Shown piece after piece: positions 9,594 to 21,337 of a stretch of DNA of 64,000 nucleotides. The notes beneath the pieces are model-generated. The model was not told where the DNA came from. It saw only the letters and a program-made list of their open reading frames with translations, and did not search any database. Location of the stretch: positions 6,238,001-6,302,000 of the forward strand of contig CP110972.1 of assembly GCA_028869255.1 (NCBI GenBank). The letters are read 5' to 3'. The DNA is from Pseudomonas poae. GTDB lineage: Bacteria; Pseudomonadota; Gammaproteobacteria; Pseudomonadales; Pseudomonadaceae. The translations under genes were made by a program, and so were the position numbers. Within the stretch, counting starts at the first letter, position 1; each line of letters begins with the position of its first letter.

Positions 9594-9703
9594 GTGGCGA
9601 GCGGGCTTGCCCGCGTTGGGGCGCGTAGCAGGCCTAACCGGCACCGAGATTGACTTGCTGGGGCTGCTGCGCAGCCCAACGCGGGCAAGCCCGCTCGCCA
9701 CAC
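9594..9703. repeat. REPIN (GTGGCGAGCGGGCTTGCCCGC family)
   Basis: Inverted arms of the GTGGCGAGCGGGCTTGCCCG type flank a variable centre between the TonB-like gene and algH. Extra single arms follow at 9703-9750 (ACAAGCCCGCTTG). Confidence 0.85.
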
Positions 9704-9762
9704 AAGCCCGCTTGCTGCAGAAGCCGGCTCATCACACAAGCCCGCTTGTTAGGCGGGTGTGG

Positions 9763-10668
9763 TCAGTTGCTGGACAGGCGGTCGCCCCTGGCGAACTTCC
9801 AGGTGCGAATGATTTCCAGGCGGTCGACGTCGTTCAGGTCGCCGGTAAACGGCGCGAAAGGCGCGGCCAGGCGCACGATGCGCTGGGCGGCCTGGTCCAG
9901 CAGCGGCTGGCCGGAGGATTCCAGCACCTGCACTTCATATAACGTGCCGTCGCGGTTGATCGACACCAGTAAGCGCAAATTGCCATAGATCTGCTGGCGC
10001 CGCGCTTCATCCGGGTAGTTGAGGTTGCCGATGCGCTCGACCTTCTTGCGCCACTCGTCCTTGTACCAGGCGCCTTTGTCGCGCATGGTCGAGGCCGCGT
10101 TCAGCCGGTAGATGCGCGGGCGCTTGGCGTACAGCTGTTGTTCGTTGGCCAGTTCCGCTTCGAGGCTGGAGATCTGGTCGGAGAGCTGTGAGCTGTCGAA
10201 GGTCGGCGCCGGCTTCACCGGCTCGGGTTGCGGCTCGGTCTTGGTTTTTTCGCGCTGGGTCGGGACTTTCTGCGGTTTGGGTGCGACGGTGGCCACCGCA
10301 GCCTTGGGCGCGGCCTGCTTGACCTCGGGCTTGGGCGCCGGCGGCGGGGTGACTTTATTCACCTTGTTGTCCTGGAACGGCGCCACTTCGGTGGTCTTGG
10401 GCACCGCCTTTTTGTCCAGGGTGCCGCTGCCCTGCTGGTTGTCCTGGGCAAGAAAGTCGGCCTTTTCGGGCGGCTTTTCGCTTTTGAACGTGGCGAGGGT
10501 AATTTCCAGAGTCTTGGTGATCTGCTTGGGTTCGACGAAGGTAAAGCCCAGGCCGAGGATCAAGGCAAGGTGGATCAGGGCCGCCAGGAACAGGGTAAAT
10601 CCGAGCCGATCAGCCGGGCGCACGCCGCTGTGGGAGAGTTCGGGGGGCAGATCGGACGGGAGTGTCAT
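9763..10668 (-). CDS. TonB family energy transducer
   Basis: A 301-residue protein with the TonB layout: cytoplasmic N-terminus, one signal anchor near residues 24-46 (LGFTLFLAALIHLALILGLG), a Pro/Lys-rich periplasmic spacer, a coiled stretch (SLEAELANEQQLYAKRP) and a C-terminal TonB domain (YPDEARRQQIYGNLRLLVSI; VLESSGQPLLDQAAQRIVRL). In pseudomonads this copy between gshB and algH is a conserved paralogue; its partner receptor is not evident here. Separated by 77 bp from gshB. Confidence 0.9.
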   Translation of the reverse strand: MTLPSDLPPELSHSGVRPADRLGFTLFLAALIHLALILGLGFTFVEPKQITKTLEITLATFKSEKPPEKADFLAQDNQQGSGTLDKKAVPKTTEVAPFQDNKVNKVTPPPAPKPEVKQAAPKAAVATVAPKPQKVPTQREKTKTEPQPEPVKPAPTFDSSQLSDQISSLEAELANEQQLYAKRPRIYRLNAASTMRDKGAWYKDEWRKKVERIGNLNYPDEARRQQIYGNLRLLVSINRDGTLYEVQVLESSGQPLLDQAAQRIVRLAAPFAPFTGDLNDVDRLEIIRTWKFARGDRLSSN

Positions 10669-10745
10669 GACAAGAAAACCAACATCGCGCGTTTCACAGG
10701 TGGCGCATGATAACGCAATGTTGGTGCGTGTCCGGCTGTTCTATG

Positions 10746-11699
10746 TCACTTGGCTTGTAGCTTGCGTTCAATGGCCGCCATCAGCATTTCGCCGATGTTC
10801 GTGCCAAATGCATTGTCAATCTCACGAATACAGGTTGGGCTGGTGACGTTGATCTCGGTGAGGTTCTCACCAATAACGTCAAGTCCTACAAAGAGCAGGC
10901 CCTTTTCCCGCAGGGTTGGTCCGACCTGGGAGGCGATCCAGCGGTCCTTGTCCGACAAAGGTCGTGCTTCACCCCGACCACCGGCCGCCAGGTTGCCCCG
11001 GGTTTCGCCGGCTGCCGGGATACGCGCCAGGCAGTAGTCCACCGGCTCGCCGTCGATCATCAGGATGCGCTTGTCGCCGTCCTTGATCGCCGGCAGGTAG
11101 GCCTGGCCCATGATCTGCTGGGTGCCCAGCGCGGTCAGGGTTTCCAGGATCACCGACAGGTTCGGGTCACCGGCGCGGTGGCGGAAAATCGAGGTGCCGC
11201 CCATGCCGTCCAGCGGCTTGAGGATCACGTCGCCGTGTTTGGCGGCGAATTCACGCAGCACATCGGCGCGGCGGCTGACCACGGTAGGCGGCGTGCATTG
11301 TGGGAAAAGGGTGGCGAACAGCTTTTCATTGCAGTCACGCAGGCTCTGCGGCTTGTTGACGATCAGCACGCCGGCGCGCTCGGCCTGCTCCAGCAGGTAG
11401 GTGGAGTAGACGAATTCCATGTCGAACGGCGGGTCCTTGCGCATCAGGATCACGTCCAGATCGCTCAAGGGGCTGTCGATTTCATCCGCCAGCTCGAACC
11501 ACTTCTCAGGGTTGGCGAACACCTGCAGCGGGCGCATGCGTGCCCGGGCTTCGCCGTCACCCTGGTAAAGATCCGGCTGTTCCATATAGAACAACGTCCA
11601 ACCGCGGGCCTGGGCGGCCAGGAGCATGGCCAGCGAGCTGTCCTTTTTATAGGAGATGCTGGCGATAGGGTCCATGACAATGCCGACGCGAACGCTCAT
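10746..11699 (-). CDS. gshB: Glutathione synthetase GshB
   Basis: ATP-grasp enzyme joining gamma-glutamylcysteine and glycine. The 317 residues match the family. The N-terminal MSVRVGIVMDPIASISYKKDSS fixes the start at 11699; VNKPQSLRDCNEKL and the ATP-grasp loop LDGMGGTSIFRHRAGD are visible, as is the C-terminal NVTSPTCIREID substrate loop. It is divergent from the pilG operon across 238 bp. Confidence 0.97.
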   Translation of the reverse strand: MSVRVGIVMDPIASISYKKDSSLAMLLAAQARGWTLFYMEQPDLYQGDGEARARMRPLQVFANPEKWFELADEIDSPLSDLDVILMRKDPPFDMEFVYSTYLLEQAERAGVLIVNKPQSLRDCNEKLFATLFPQCTPPTVVSRRADVLREFAAKHGDVILKPLDGMGGTSIFRHRAGDPNLSVILETLTALGTQQIMGQAYLPAIKDGDKRILMIDGEPVDYCLARIPAAGETRGNLAAGGRGEARPLSDKDRWIASQVGPTLREKGLLFVGLDVIGENLTEINVTSPTCIREIDNAFGTNIGEMLMAAIERKLQAK

Positions 11700-11937
11700 G
11701 GGGATTTCCTCTAGCAAATTAGGGCGCATAAAAGTGGCGTCAGAGTGGCGCTGTGGCTGTTGTGGGTCAAGGAAAAACCACCGGGCAGGCCGCTCGATAG
11801 ATTGCTCCCCGAGACTGTGCTAAAAAGACTCCCACGGCGCAGCAGCCCTTGAATTCCAAGGCTTGCGGGGCTCATCCTGTGCAACATCAGGCAGTACACA
11901 CCGAAAACCGATTCGCTGTGGCGATGGTAGAGCAGAT

Positions 11938-12345
11938 ATGGAACAGCATTCCAACGCCTTGAGAGTGATGGTGATCGACGATTCGAAAACGATCCGCCGC
12001 ACCGCCGAAACCCTGTTGAAGAACGTGGGCTGCGAGGTGATCACGGCCATCGACGGTTTTGATGCCCTGGCCCGGATTGTTGATCATCACCCGCACATTA
12101 TCTTTGTCGACATCATGATGCCGCGCCTGGATGGCTATCAGACCTGCGCCCTGGTGAAGAACAACCCGGCGTTCAAGTCGATCCCGGTGATCATGCTGTC
12201 CTCCAAGGATGGCCTGTTCGACAAGGCCAAGGGGCGCATCGTTGGTGTCGATCAGTTTTTGACCAAGCCTTTCAGCAAGGAAGAACTGCTGAGCGCGATC
12301 AAGGCCTACGTGCCCGGCTTCGCTGCAGTAGAACAAGCACACTGA
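11938..12345 (+). CDS. pilG: Twitching motility response regulator PilG
   Basis: A 135-residue stand-alone receiver domain that promotes pilus extension and acts with FimV/FimL on cAMP synthesis in P. aeruginosa. The acidic pocket is VIDDSK, the phospho-acceptor lies in FVDIMMPRLDGYQ, the conserved lysine in LTKPFSKEE. Start taken at 11938 (MEQHSNALRVMVIDDS), where homologues begin. First gene of pilGHIJ-chpA-chpC. Confidence 0.96.
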   Translation: MEQHSNALRVMVIDDSKTIRRTAETLLKNVGCEVITAIDGFDALARIVDHHPHIIFVDIMMPRLDGYQTCALVKNNPAFKSIPVIMLSSKDGLFDKAKGRIVGVDQFLTKPFSKEELLSAIKAYVPGFAAVEQAH

Positions 12346-12391
12346 CGCCGCCTCACAAGGGCCGGCGCCGACCAATGTAGTGGGGAAAACC

Positions 12392-12757
12392 ATGGCACGC
12401 GTTCTGATCGTCGACGATTCGCCGACTGAAATGTACAAACTGACCGGCATGCTGGAAAAGCACGGTCACCAGGTCCTCAAGGCCGAAAACGGCGCGGACG
12501 GCGTGGCCCTGGCCCGCCAGGAAAAACCCGACGCTGTGCTGATGGACATCGTGATGCCGGGCCTCAATGGCTTCCAGGCCACGCGCCAGCTCTCCAAAGA
12601 GCCGGAGACCAACGGCATCCCGATCATCATTATCACCACCAAGGATCAGGAAACCGACAAGATCTGGGGCGCACGCCAGGGGGCCAAGGATTACCTGACC
12701 AAGCCGGTGGATGAAGAAACCCTGATCGCCACCCTGAACAAGGTGCTGGCCGGCTGA
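12392..12757 (+). CDS. pilH: Twitching motility response regulator PilH
   Basis: A 121-residue single receiver domain, the second output of the Chp system, associated with pilus retraction or acting as a phosphate sink. MARVLIVDDSPTEMYKL opens the domain; the acceptor Asp is in LMDIVMPGLNGFQ and the switch Thr/Lys region in IIITTKDQETDK and YLTKPVDEETL. It lies 46 bp after pilG and 12 bp before pilI. Confidence 0.96.
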   Translation: MARVLIVDDSPTEMYKLTGMLEKHGHQVLKAENGADGVALARQEKPDAVLMDIVMPGLNGFQATRQLSKEPETNGIPIIIITTKDQETDKIWGARQGAKDYLTKPVDEETLIATLNKVLAG

Positions 12758-12769
12758 CGGTTCGCCATC

Positions 12770-13294
12770 ATGACCGAGTCGCAAACCGCCTTCGAGCTGC
12801 TGCTGGACATCGACCGCCGCTGCCGCCTGCTGGCCGCCGACCTGCCGTCCCAGGAGGCCAGCCTGCAGCGTTGGAGCGGGATCGGCTTTCGCCTGGGGCA
12901 GCATTGGTATGTGGCGCCCATGGGTGAAGTCGCCGAGGTGTTGCATGAGCCGCGCTGTACCTTGATGCCCGGGGTCAAACCCTGGGTCAAGGGCGTGGCC
13001 AACCTGCGTGGGCGACTGCTGCCGGTGATGGACCTGGGCGGGTTCCTTGGCCTTGAGCTGTCCCAGGCGCGCAAGCAGCGGCGGGTGCTGGTGGTGGAAT
13101 ACAACGACCTGTTTGTCGGGCTGCTGGTAGACGAGGTAGTGGGCATGCAGCATTTTGCACAAGACGCATTGCTGGGGAGCGCCGCTCCCGGCGCGCCGTT
13201 TATTCAGGGCCGGTTCGACGGCGCCCAGCAATGGCAGGTCTTCAGCCCCTTCGCTCTGGCCCAGGCCCCAGGCTTCATGGATGTTGCCGCATGA
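12770..13294 (+). CDS. pilI: CheW-like adaptor PilI
   Basis: A 174-residue CheW-fold protein expected to couple the chemoreceptor PilJ to the kinase ChpA. Conserved CheW features include [36 protein letters not shown] and [10 protein letters not shown]. Its stop overlaps the pilJ start by 4 nt (ATGA), so the two are translationally coupled. Confidence 0.95.
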   Translation: MTESQTAFELLLDIDRRCRLLAADLPSQEASLQRWSGIGFRLGQHWYVAPMGEVAEVLHEPRCTLMPGVKPWVKGVANLRGRLLPVMDLGGFLGLELSQARKQRRVLVVEYNDLFVGLLVDEVVGMQHFAQDALLGSAAPGAPFIQGRFDGAQQWQVFSPFALAQAPGFMDVAA

Positions 13295-15342
13295 CCACCG
13301 CTACCACCCCCAAGCCGCAGGCCGGTTCACGCAGCCGTTCGCAGATCATCGTGCTGTTTATCGCGTTGATCGTGTTCATCATGCTGTTGTTCGCCAACTT
13401 TGCGTACCTCAACACCCAGTCCACCTACGACAAGCAGTACATCGGCCATGCCGGTGAGCTGCGTGTCTTGTCCCAGCGCATCGCCAAGAACGCCACAGAA
13501 GCCGCTGCCGGCAAGGCGGCCGCGTTCAAATTGCTCAGCGACGCGCGCAACGACTTTGCCCAGCGCTGGGGCTACCTGAAAAAGGGTGACCCGGAAACCG
13601 GCCTGCCCGCCGCGCCCAACGCGGTACGCGCAGAAATGCGTGCGGTGCAGACCGACTGGGAAGCGCTGCTGAAAAACACCGACGCGATCCTCGCCAGCGA
13701 ACAGACCGTGCTGTCCCTGCACCAAGTGGCCGCGACCCTCGCCGAAACCGTGCCGCAGTTGCAGATGGAGTCGGAAAAGGTCGTCGACATCCTGTTGCAG
13801 CGCGGCGCCCCGGCCAGCCAAGTGGTGTTGGCCCAGCGCCAATCGCTGCTGGCGGAACGTATCCTCGGCGCGGTGAATACGGTGCTGGCCGGCGACGAAA
13901 CCTCAGTGCAGGCCGCCGATACCTTTGGCCGCGACGCCAACCGCTTCGGCCAGGTACTCAATGGCATGCTCCAGGGCAACGCCGGGCTGCGCATCAGCCA
14001 GGTCGAAGACCGTGACGCTCGCGCACGGCTGGCGGAAATCGCCGAACTGTTCGAGTTTGTCTCCGGCTCCGTGGATGAAATCCTCGAGACCTCGCCGCAA
14101 CTGTTCCAGGTGCGCGCCTCGGCGAGCAATATCTTCAACCTGTCGCAAACCCTGCTCGATGAAGCCTCGCACCTGGCCACCGGTTTTGAGAACCTCGCCA
14201 GCGGGCGCAGCTTCGACACCATCGGCGGCTATGTGCTGGGCCTGTTGGCGCTGACCTCGATCATCCTGATCGGCCTGGTGATGGTGCGCGAAACCAACCG
14301 CCAGCTGCATGAAACCGCCGAGAAGAACGAGCGCAATCAGAACGCGATCATGCGCCTGCTGGATGAAATCGAAGACCTGGCCGACGGCGACCTCACCGTA
14401 ACCGCCTCGGTCACCGAAGACTTCACCGGCACCATCGCCGACTCCATCAATTATTCCGTGGACCAACTGCGCGATCTGGTCGCCACCATCAACCTCACCG
14501 CCGGGCAAGTCGCCGGCGCGGTGCAGGACACCCAGGCCACAGCCATGCACCTGGCCCAGGCTTCGGAGCATCAGGCCCAGCAGATCGCCGAAGCCTCCAC
14601 CGCGATCAACCAGATGGCCCAGTCCATCGACCAGGTGTCGGCCAACGCCGCCGAGTCTTCTGCCGTGGCGGAGCGCTCGGTGGAAATCGCCAACAAGGGC
14701 AACGAGGTGGTGCACAACACCATCCACGGCATGGACAACATTCGCGAACAGATCCAGGACACCGCCAAGCGCATCAAGCGCCTGGGCGAGTCGTCCCAGG
14801 AAATTGGCGATATTGTCAGCCTGATCGACGACATTGCCGAGCAGACCAACATCCTCGCCCTCAATGCTGCGATCCAGGCGAGCATGGCCGGTGACGCCGG
14901 GCGCGGTTTTGCGGTGGTGGCCGATGAAGTGCAACGGCTGGCCGAGCGTTCCTCCGCCGCCACCCGGCAGATCGAAACCCTGGTGCGAGCGATCCAGACC
15001 GACACCAACGAAGCCGTGATCTCCATGGAGCAGACCACCACCGAAGTGGTACGCGGCGCTCGGCTGGCCCAGGATGCCGGGGTGGCGCTGGAAGAAATTG
15101 AAGGCGTATCGAAAACCCTGGCGGCGCTGATTCAGAGCATCTCGAATGCGGCGCAGCAACAAACATCATCGGCGGGGCAGATTTCGTTGACGATGAACGT
15201 GATCCAGCAGATCACCACGCAGACGTCGTCGGGCTCTACGGCCACGGCCGAAAGCATCGGCAATCTGGCGAAAATGGCCAGCCAGTTGCGCAGGTCGGTA
15301 TCAGGTTTCACCTTGCCGCCGCCCAAGCAGCTCGATGATTGA
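13291..15342 (+). CDS. pilJ: Type IV pilus methyl-accepting chemoreceptor PilJ
   Basis: A 683-residue inner-membrane receptor. The first transmembrane helix is about residues 20-42 ([20 protein letters not shown]), the periplasmic region follows with two PilJ-type helical modules, and the second helix is about 312-332 ([17 protein letters not shown]). HAMP-like and signalling regions carry the hairpin tip [18 protein letters not shown] and [16 protein letters not shown]. In P. aeruginosa PilJ senses pilin subunits or surface contact (family knowledge). The ATG overlaps the pilI stop. Confidence 0.96.
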   Translation: MTTATTPKPQAGSRSRSQIIVLFIALIVFIMLLFANFAYLNTQSTYDKQYIGHAGELRVLSQRIAKNATEAAAGKAAAFKLLSDARNDFAQRWGYLKKGDPETGLPAAPNAVRAEMRAVQTDWEALLKNTDAILASEQTVLSLHQVAATLAETVPQLQMESEKVVDILLQRGAPASQVVLAQRQSLLAERILGAVNTVLAGDETSVQAADTFGRDANRFGQVLNGMLQGNAGLRISQVEDRDARARLAEIAELFEFVSGSVDEILETSPQLFQVRASASNIFNLSQTLLDEASHLATGFENLASGRSFDTIGGYVLGLLALTSIILIGLVMVRETNRQLHETAEKNERNQNAIMRLLDEIEDLADGDLTVTASVTEDFTGTIADSINYSVDQLRDLVATINLTAGQVAGAVQDTQATAMHLAQASEHQAQQIAEASTAINQMAQSIDQVSANAAESSAVAERSVEIANKGNEVVHNTIHGMDNIREQIQDTAKRIKRLGESSQEIGDIVSLIDDIAEQTNILALNAAIQASMAGDAGRGFAVVADEVQRLAERSSAATRQIETLVRAIQTDTNEAVISMEQTTTEVVRGARLAQDAGVALEEIEGVSKTLAALIQSISNAAQQQTSSAGQISLTMNVIQQITTQTSSGSTATAESIGNLAKMASQLRRSVSGFTLPPPKQLDD

Positions 15343-15369
15343 AATGCTATCTAAAGAACACCACCGTCC

Positions 15370-15463
15370 AACTGTGGGAGCTGGCTTGCCTGCGATAGCG
15401 GTCTGTCAGATTCAGATGTGTTGCTGACCCGCGGCCATCGCAGGCAAGCCAGCTCCCACAGTT
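15370..15463. repeat. REPIN inside the chp operon
   Basis: Inverted arms of the AACTGTGGGAGCTGGCTTGC type enclose a variable centre between pilJ and chpA. It fills most of the 176-bp gap in an otherwise tightly packed operon and ends 55 bp before the chpA start. Confidence 0.85.
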
Positions 15464-15518
15464 GATCTCGATTGTTCTTGGCTACACCAGCAACCCACGA
15501 ATTTTTAGCGGAGCAGTT

Positions 15519-18500
15519 ATGGTTGATCGGCACGACTACGTGGCCCTCGAATGGGTCAAGGGCGACATTGCCGAAACCCTGAAACAGGCCCGTTCGGCGC
15601 TGGACACATTTGTCGAAACCCACGACGGCGATGCCATCGGCGAGTGCCTGGCCGGCATCCACCAGGTGCATGGCGCGCTGCAGATGGTCGAGTTCTACGG
15701 CGCGGCCCTGCTGGCCGAAGAAATCGAAGAACTGGCGCTGGCCCTGCAAGCCGGGCGCGTCAGCCAGCGCGATGAGAGCATTCGCCTGCTGCAACAAGCC
15801 CTCAGCCAATTGCCGTTGTACCTGGACCGCGTGCACAGCGCGCGCCGCGACCTGCCGCTGGTGGTGTTGCCGCTGCTCAACGACCTGCGTAGCGCACGCG
15901 GTGAAAGCCTGCTGTCGGAAACCAGCCTGTTCAGCCCGCAACTGCTGTCGATTGCGCCCTTGCCCGACGAAGCCCTGGCCCAACGTGCGGTGACGGACCT
16001 TGCGGAGCAACTGCGCCGGTGGCACCAGTTGCTGCAACAAGCCCTGGCCGGGCTGCTGCGCGAAGATCACGGGCCGAGCAACCTCGAAGACATGGCGCGG
16101 GTCTTCGCCCGCCTCGAAGCGCTGTGCCAAGGCGCGCCGCTGTTACCGTTGTGGCAAGTCACCTCGGCGTTGGTCGAGGGCATGCTCACCGGCGTGATCG
16201 CCAACAGCCCGGCGTTGCGCAGCCTGCTCAAGGCCAGTGACAAGCAACTCAAGCGCCTGCTGGCCCAGGGCATCGGCGGCATCAACCAGGCGGCGCCGGA
16301 TGAATTGCTCAAAAGCCTGCTGTTCTACGTCGCCAAGGTCACCCGGCCGACGCCGCGCATGCAAAGCCTCAAGGAACGCTACGGCCTGGATGAAGCGTTG
16401 CCCGACAGTGCGGTGGTCGACGCCGAACGTGCGCGCCTGGCCGGGCCGGATCGTAATGCCATGGGCTCGGTGCTCGGCGCCTTGTGCGAGGAACTGGTGC
16501 GGGTAAAAGAGCGCCTCGACCTGTTCGTGCGCAGCGACCGTCAACACACCAGCGACCTCGACGCGTTGCTCGCCCCCTTGCGACAGATCGCCGACACCCT
16601 GGCCGTGCTGGGCTTCGGCCAGCCGCGCAAAGTGATCATCGACCAGCTCGCCGTGGTGCTGAGCCTGGCCCAGGGCCAGCGCGAACCGAATGACGCGGTG
16701 TTGATGGACGTCGCCGGCGCCTTGCTCTACGTCGAGGCGACCCTGGCAGGGATGGTCGGCACCGTCGAGCCGGAAAGCCGCGAAGAAAGCCGCCTGCCCA
16801 CCACCGACCTGACGCAGATTCATCAACTGGTGATCCGTGAGTCCTGCCAGTGCCTGCGCCAGGCCAAAGAGCTGGTGATCGACTGCATCGAAGCCCACTG
16901 GGACCGCCAGCGGCTGGAGTCGCTGCCGGAGCTGCTGAGCCAAGTGCGCGGCGCACTCGCGATGATCCCCTTGCCCCGTGCGGCGAGCCTGATGCGCGGC
17001 TGTACCGATTACGTCGACGAACAGTTGATGAGCCACGACAGCCCGCCGTCCGAGGCACAGTTGGCGCACTTTGCCGACGTGATCAGCGGCCTGGAATATT
17101 ACCTGGAGCGCATGCTCCAGGACCCCGACGCCGCAGGTGAACGCGTGCTGGAACTGGCCACCCAGGGTCTGGCCGTGCTGGGTTACCTGCCCGCCGAAAA
17201 GCCCTGGCGCCAGGCGCTGGTCGCACCCGATGGGGTGCTCTCGACCGAGGCCACACCGAGCCAATCCCAGTTCGATGCGCTGGCCAGCCCCGCCTCGCGC
17301 CTGAACCCGCCCGCCTTGCACCGCCCCGGTAGCCTGCTGCCGCCACCGCCGGGTGAAGAACCGATCGACGATGAGCTGCGCGAAGTCTTCCTCGAAGAAA
17401 CCGACGAAGTCCTCGAGGTGCTGCACCGCTACCTGCCGAGCAGCGCGGACAAAACCGCCCAGGGCGAAATGCGTCGGGCCTTTCATACCTTGAAAGGCAG
17501 CGGCCGCATGGTGCGCGCCCTGGTGCTGGCCGAGCTGGCCTGGGCTGTGGAAAACCTGCTGAACCGCGTGCTGGAGCACAGTGTGACCCTTGGCCCCGAG
17601 GTGCAACAGGTGCTGGATGAGGCCGTGGCCCTGCTGCCGGAACTGATCGCTGACTTTGCCATCGACGACCAACGCCAGCGCGACGAAGTCGACGCCCTGG
17701 CCGCCCGTGCCCACGCCCTGGCCAGCGGCACTCAAGTGGCGGCCGCCGAACCCCATGACCCGATGCTGCTGGAGATCTTCCGCAACGAAGCCCAGAGCCA
17801 CCTGGACAGCCTCAACCACTTCCTGCAACAAGCCGCCGAACAGGTGCCGCTGCAAGTCAGTGATGAACTGCAACGCGCCCTGCACACCCTCAAGGGCAGT
17901 GCCTATATGGCGGGCGTGTTGCCCATCGCCGAGCTGGCGCGCCCGCTCGACCACCTGACCCGCGAGTACAAGGCCCACCGCCTGCCGCTGGACCTGGATG
18001 AAGTGGAGTTGCTGCTCGAAGCCGAAGCGTTGTTCCAGCGCGGGCTGCGTCAACTGGACAGCGACCCGCTGGTGCCGATCAAGGGCGCGCCGGACCTGAT
18101 CAGCCGTACCCAAAGCCTGCTCGACCAGCAGCTCCAAGCCCTGCTCGATGCCCCTAGTACCGGCCTGCGGATCAAGCGTGACCCGCAACTGATCGCCAGC
18201 TTCCTGGCCCAGGGCATGGATATTCTGCTGGACGCCGAAAGCCTGCTGCGCCGTTGGCAGCAACACCCCGGCGAGCGCCAGGAACTCACCGCGTTGCTCG
18301 ACGAACTGACCACCCTGGGGGAGGGCGCGCACGTCGCCGACCTGCACGCCATCGACGAACTCTGTGAAGCCTTGCTCGACCTGTATGGCGCGGTGGAAGA
18401 GAGCAGCCTGGCGGTCAGCGAACGGTTTTTCCATGAGGCCGAACAGGCCCACGAAGCACTGATCAACATGCTCGACCAACTGGCCGCCGGGCAGGAAATC

Positions 18501-21337
18501 AACGCAGCACCGGCACGGGTCCAGGCCCTGCGCGAATTGCTGGACGAAGCCCTTGACCCATCCGCCACCGGGCTGATCAAAAGCGACGGCAGCCGCGCCC
18601 TGAGCATCTCCGAGCTGGGTGCCGCCACGGCCCGCTTGGATCGTGAAACGGCAATGGATGACGAGATCGTCGAGATCTTTCTCGAAGAAGCGGTGGATAT
18701 CCTCGACAGCGCCGGGCAGTCCCTCAAACGTTGGCTGCTGGAGCCCGACAGCGCCGCGCCGTTGTCTTCATTGCAGCGCGATTTGCACACCCTCAAGGGT
18801 GGGGCCCGCATGGCCGAGATCGGCCCGATCGGCGAGCTGGCCCATGAGCTGGAATGCCTTTACGAAGGCTTGGTGGACCGGCGCTACAGCTATTCCCCCG
18901 AGCTGTCCCAGGTGCTGATGGCCAGCCATGAACGGCTGGCGTTGCAGCTTGAAGAGCTGCAACAGCATCAGCCCTTGAGCGACAGCGCCGAGCTGGTGGC
19001 CAAGGTGCGGGCGCTGCGTCACAGCGGCACCCCCGCAGCGGCGGCCCCTGCTGCACCAGCGTCGAGTGCCGACCCGGAACTGCTGGATATCTTCCTCGAA
19101 GAAGCCGCCGATATTCTCGACAGCTCAGGCAGCGCCTTGCTGCGTTGGCAGGCTGAGCCGAACAATCGCCAGGAAGTCGAAACCCTGCTGCGCGACCTGC
19201 ACACCCTCAAGGGCGGTGCGCGCATGGTCGAGATCGGGCCGATTGGCGACTTGGCCCATGAGCTTGAGTTTCTATATGAAGGGCTGTCTGCCGGTTTGCT
19301 GGCGCCGTCCGCGGAACTGTTTTCACTGCTGCAAGGCTGCCACGACCGCCTGGCGCAGATGATCGACGCGGTGGCCGATGGCTTGCCGGTGGGCTCGGTG
19401 GACAAGCTGATCGGGCGGATCAAAAGCCTGGTGCACCCCAGCGATGAGCCGGTGGTGTCGGTGGCATTGCCGGCGGGCAAGGCCGAAGCGGTGGTTGATC
19501 CGGCTGCCGACATGGTGAAAATCTCTGCCGACTTGCTGGATGACCTGGTCAATCTGGCGGGCGAAACCTCGATCTTCCGTGGCCGAATCGAGCAACAGGT
19601 CAATGATGCGCGGATCGCGTTGAGCGAAGTCGAAACCACCATCGAGCGCATGCGCGATCAACTGCGCCGCCTCGACACCGAAACCCAGGGCCGCATCCTC
19701 AGCCGCCAGCAGGCCGAGGCCGAGCGCCTGGGCTATGAAGAATTCGACCCGCTGGAGATGGACCGCCATTCACAGTTGCAACAGCTGTCGCGTGCGCTGT
19801 CCGAATCGGCCTCCGACCTGCTGGACCTCAAGGACACCCTCGAGCGTCGCAACCAGGACGCCCACGATCTGTTGCAGCAGCAGGCACGCATCAACACCGA
19901 GTTGCAGGAGGGCCTGATGCGCACGCGCATGGTGCCGTTCGAACGCATGCTGCCGCGCCTCAAACGTATCGTGCGTCAGGTGGCGGGTGAGCTGGGCAAA
20001 GATGTGGAATTCATCGTCGGCAATGCCGAGGGCGAGATGGACCGCAATGTACTGGAGCGCATGGCGGCGCCGCTGGAGCATATGCTGCGCAACGCCGTCG
20101 ACCACGGCCTGGAGTCCCGCGATGCGCGGCTGCTGGCCGGCAAGCCGGAGAAGGGCCGCATCACCCTGGACCTGACCCACGAAGGCGGCGATATCATCTT
20201 CGACATGCGCGACGACGGCGCCGGCGTGCCCTGGAAGCGGTGCGACGCAAGGCGATCAAGCGTGGCCTGCTCGCCCCCCACCAAGAGATTAGCGACCGCG
20301 ACGTGTTGCAGTTCATCCTGCAGCCGGGCTTCTCCACGGCGGAAAAAATCACCCAGATTTCCGGGCGCGGCGTGGGCATGGACGTGGTGCATGAAGAGGT
20401 GCGCCAACTGGGCGGCTCGATGTTCATCGACTCGACGCCGGGCGAGGGCGTGCACTTTCGCATTCGTCTGCCCTTTACCGTGTCGGTCAACCGGGCGCTG
20501 ATGGTGCAATGCGCGGACGACCAATACGCGATCCCGCTCAACACCATCGAAGGGTTGGTGCGCGTGCTGCCCCATGAGCTGGCCGGGCATTATCAGCAAG
20601 ACCCGCCGCGCTATGAATATGCCGGCCAGCGCTACGAGCTGTTCTACCTGGGCGACCTGTTGCACACCGTCGCCCGCCCAAAACTGCTTGGCCAATATCA
20701 GCCGGTGCCGGTGCTGCTGGTGCACAGCAACGAGCGGCGCGTGGCCGTACACGTGGACGCCATGGCCGGTACGCGGGAAATCGTGGTCAAGGGCCTGGGG
20801 CCGCAGTTTGCCGGGGTGCAGGGCGTGTCCGGCGCGACCATCCTGGGCGACGGCCGAGTGGTGCTGATCATCGACTTGCTGGCGCATATCCGTGCCCGGC
20901 AACCGGCTTTGCCGGCCCAGGCGGTTGACGCGCCGCTGATCCTCAATGACCCGCTGAAAAAGCGCCCGCTGCTGGTGCTGGTGGTGGACGACTCGGTCAC
21001 CGTGCGCAAAGTCACCAGCCGCCTGCTGGAGCGCAACGGCATGAACGTGCTCACCGCCAAAGATGGCATCGACGCCATCGCCGTGCTCGAAGAACACACC
21101 CCGGACCTGATGCTGCTCGACATCGAAATGCCGCGCATGGACGGCTTCGAAGTCGCGATCCAGGTGCGCAACGACCCCCGGCTGATGCGCCTGCCGATCA
21201 TCATGATCACCTCGCGCACCGGCCAGAAACACCGCGACCGCGCCATGGCCATCGGCGTCAACGACTACCTCGGCAAGCCGTATCAAGAGTCGGTGCTGCT
21301 GGAAAGCATCGCCTATTGGAGCAAGTCCCATGCTTGA
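15519..21337 (+). pseudogene. chpA: Chemosensory histidine kinase ChpA (PilL), single-base frameshift
   Basis: CheA-type hybrid kinase with many phosphotransfer domains controlling twitching. About 1,939 residues result if one base is restored. Visible in order: N-terminal Hpt-like regions, four clear Hpt sites with HTLKG motifs (His near residues 656, 789, 1090, 1228), dimerisation/HATPase region with HMLRNAVDHGLES and DDGAGV, CheW domain, then a receiver (LVVDDSVTVRKV, LLDIEMPRMDG). The frame breaks at 20229-20231, directly after the DDGAGV G1 box; adding one C to the CCC run restores VPLEAVRRKAIKRGLL. As written the first frame stops at 20501. Start at 15519 (MVDRHDYVALEWVKGD). Its end overlaps chpC by 8 nt. 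Confidence 0.9.

Noticed and set aside
16143..18479. A 778-codon open frame on the minus strand opposite chpA
   Set aside because: High-GC coding DNA gives long antisense frames. The plus frame has the Hpt motifs; the minus frame shows no domain and is Gln/His/Gly-rich, typical of a shadow.
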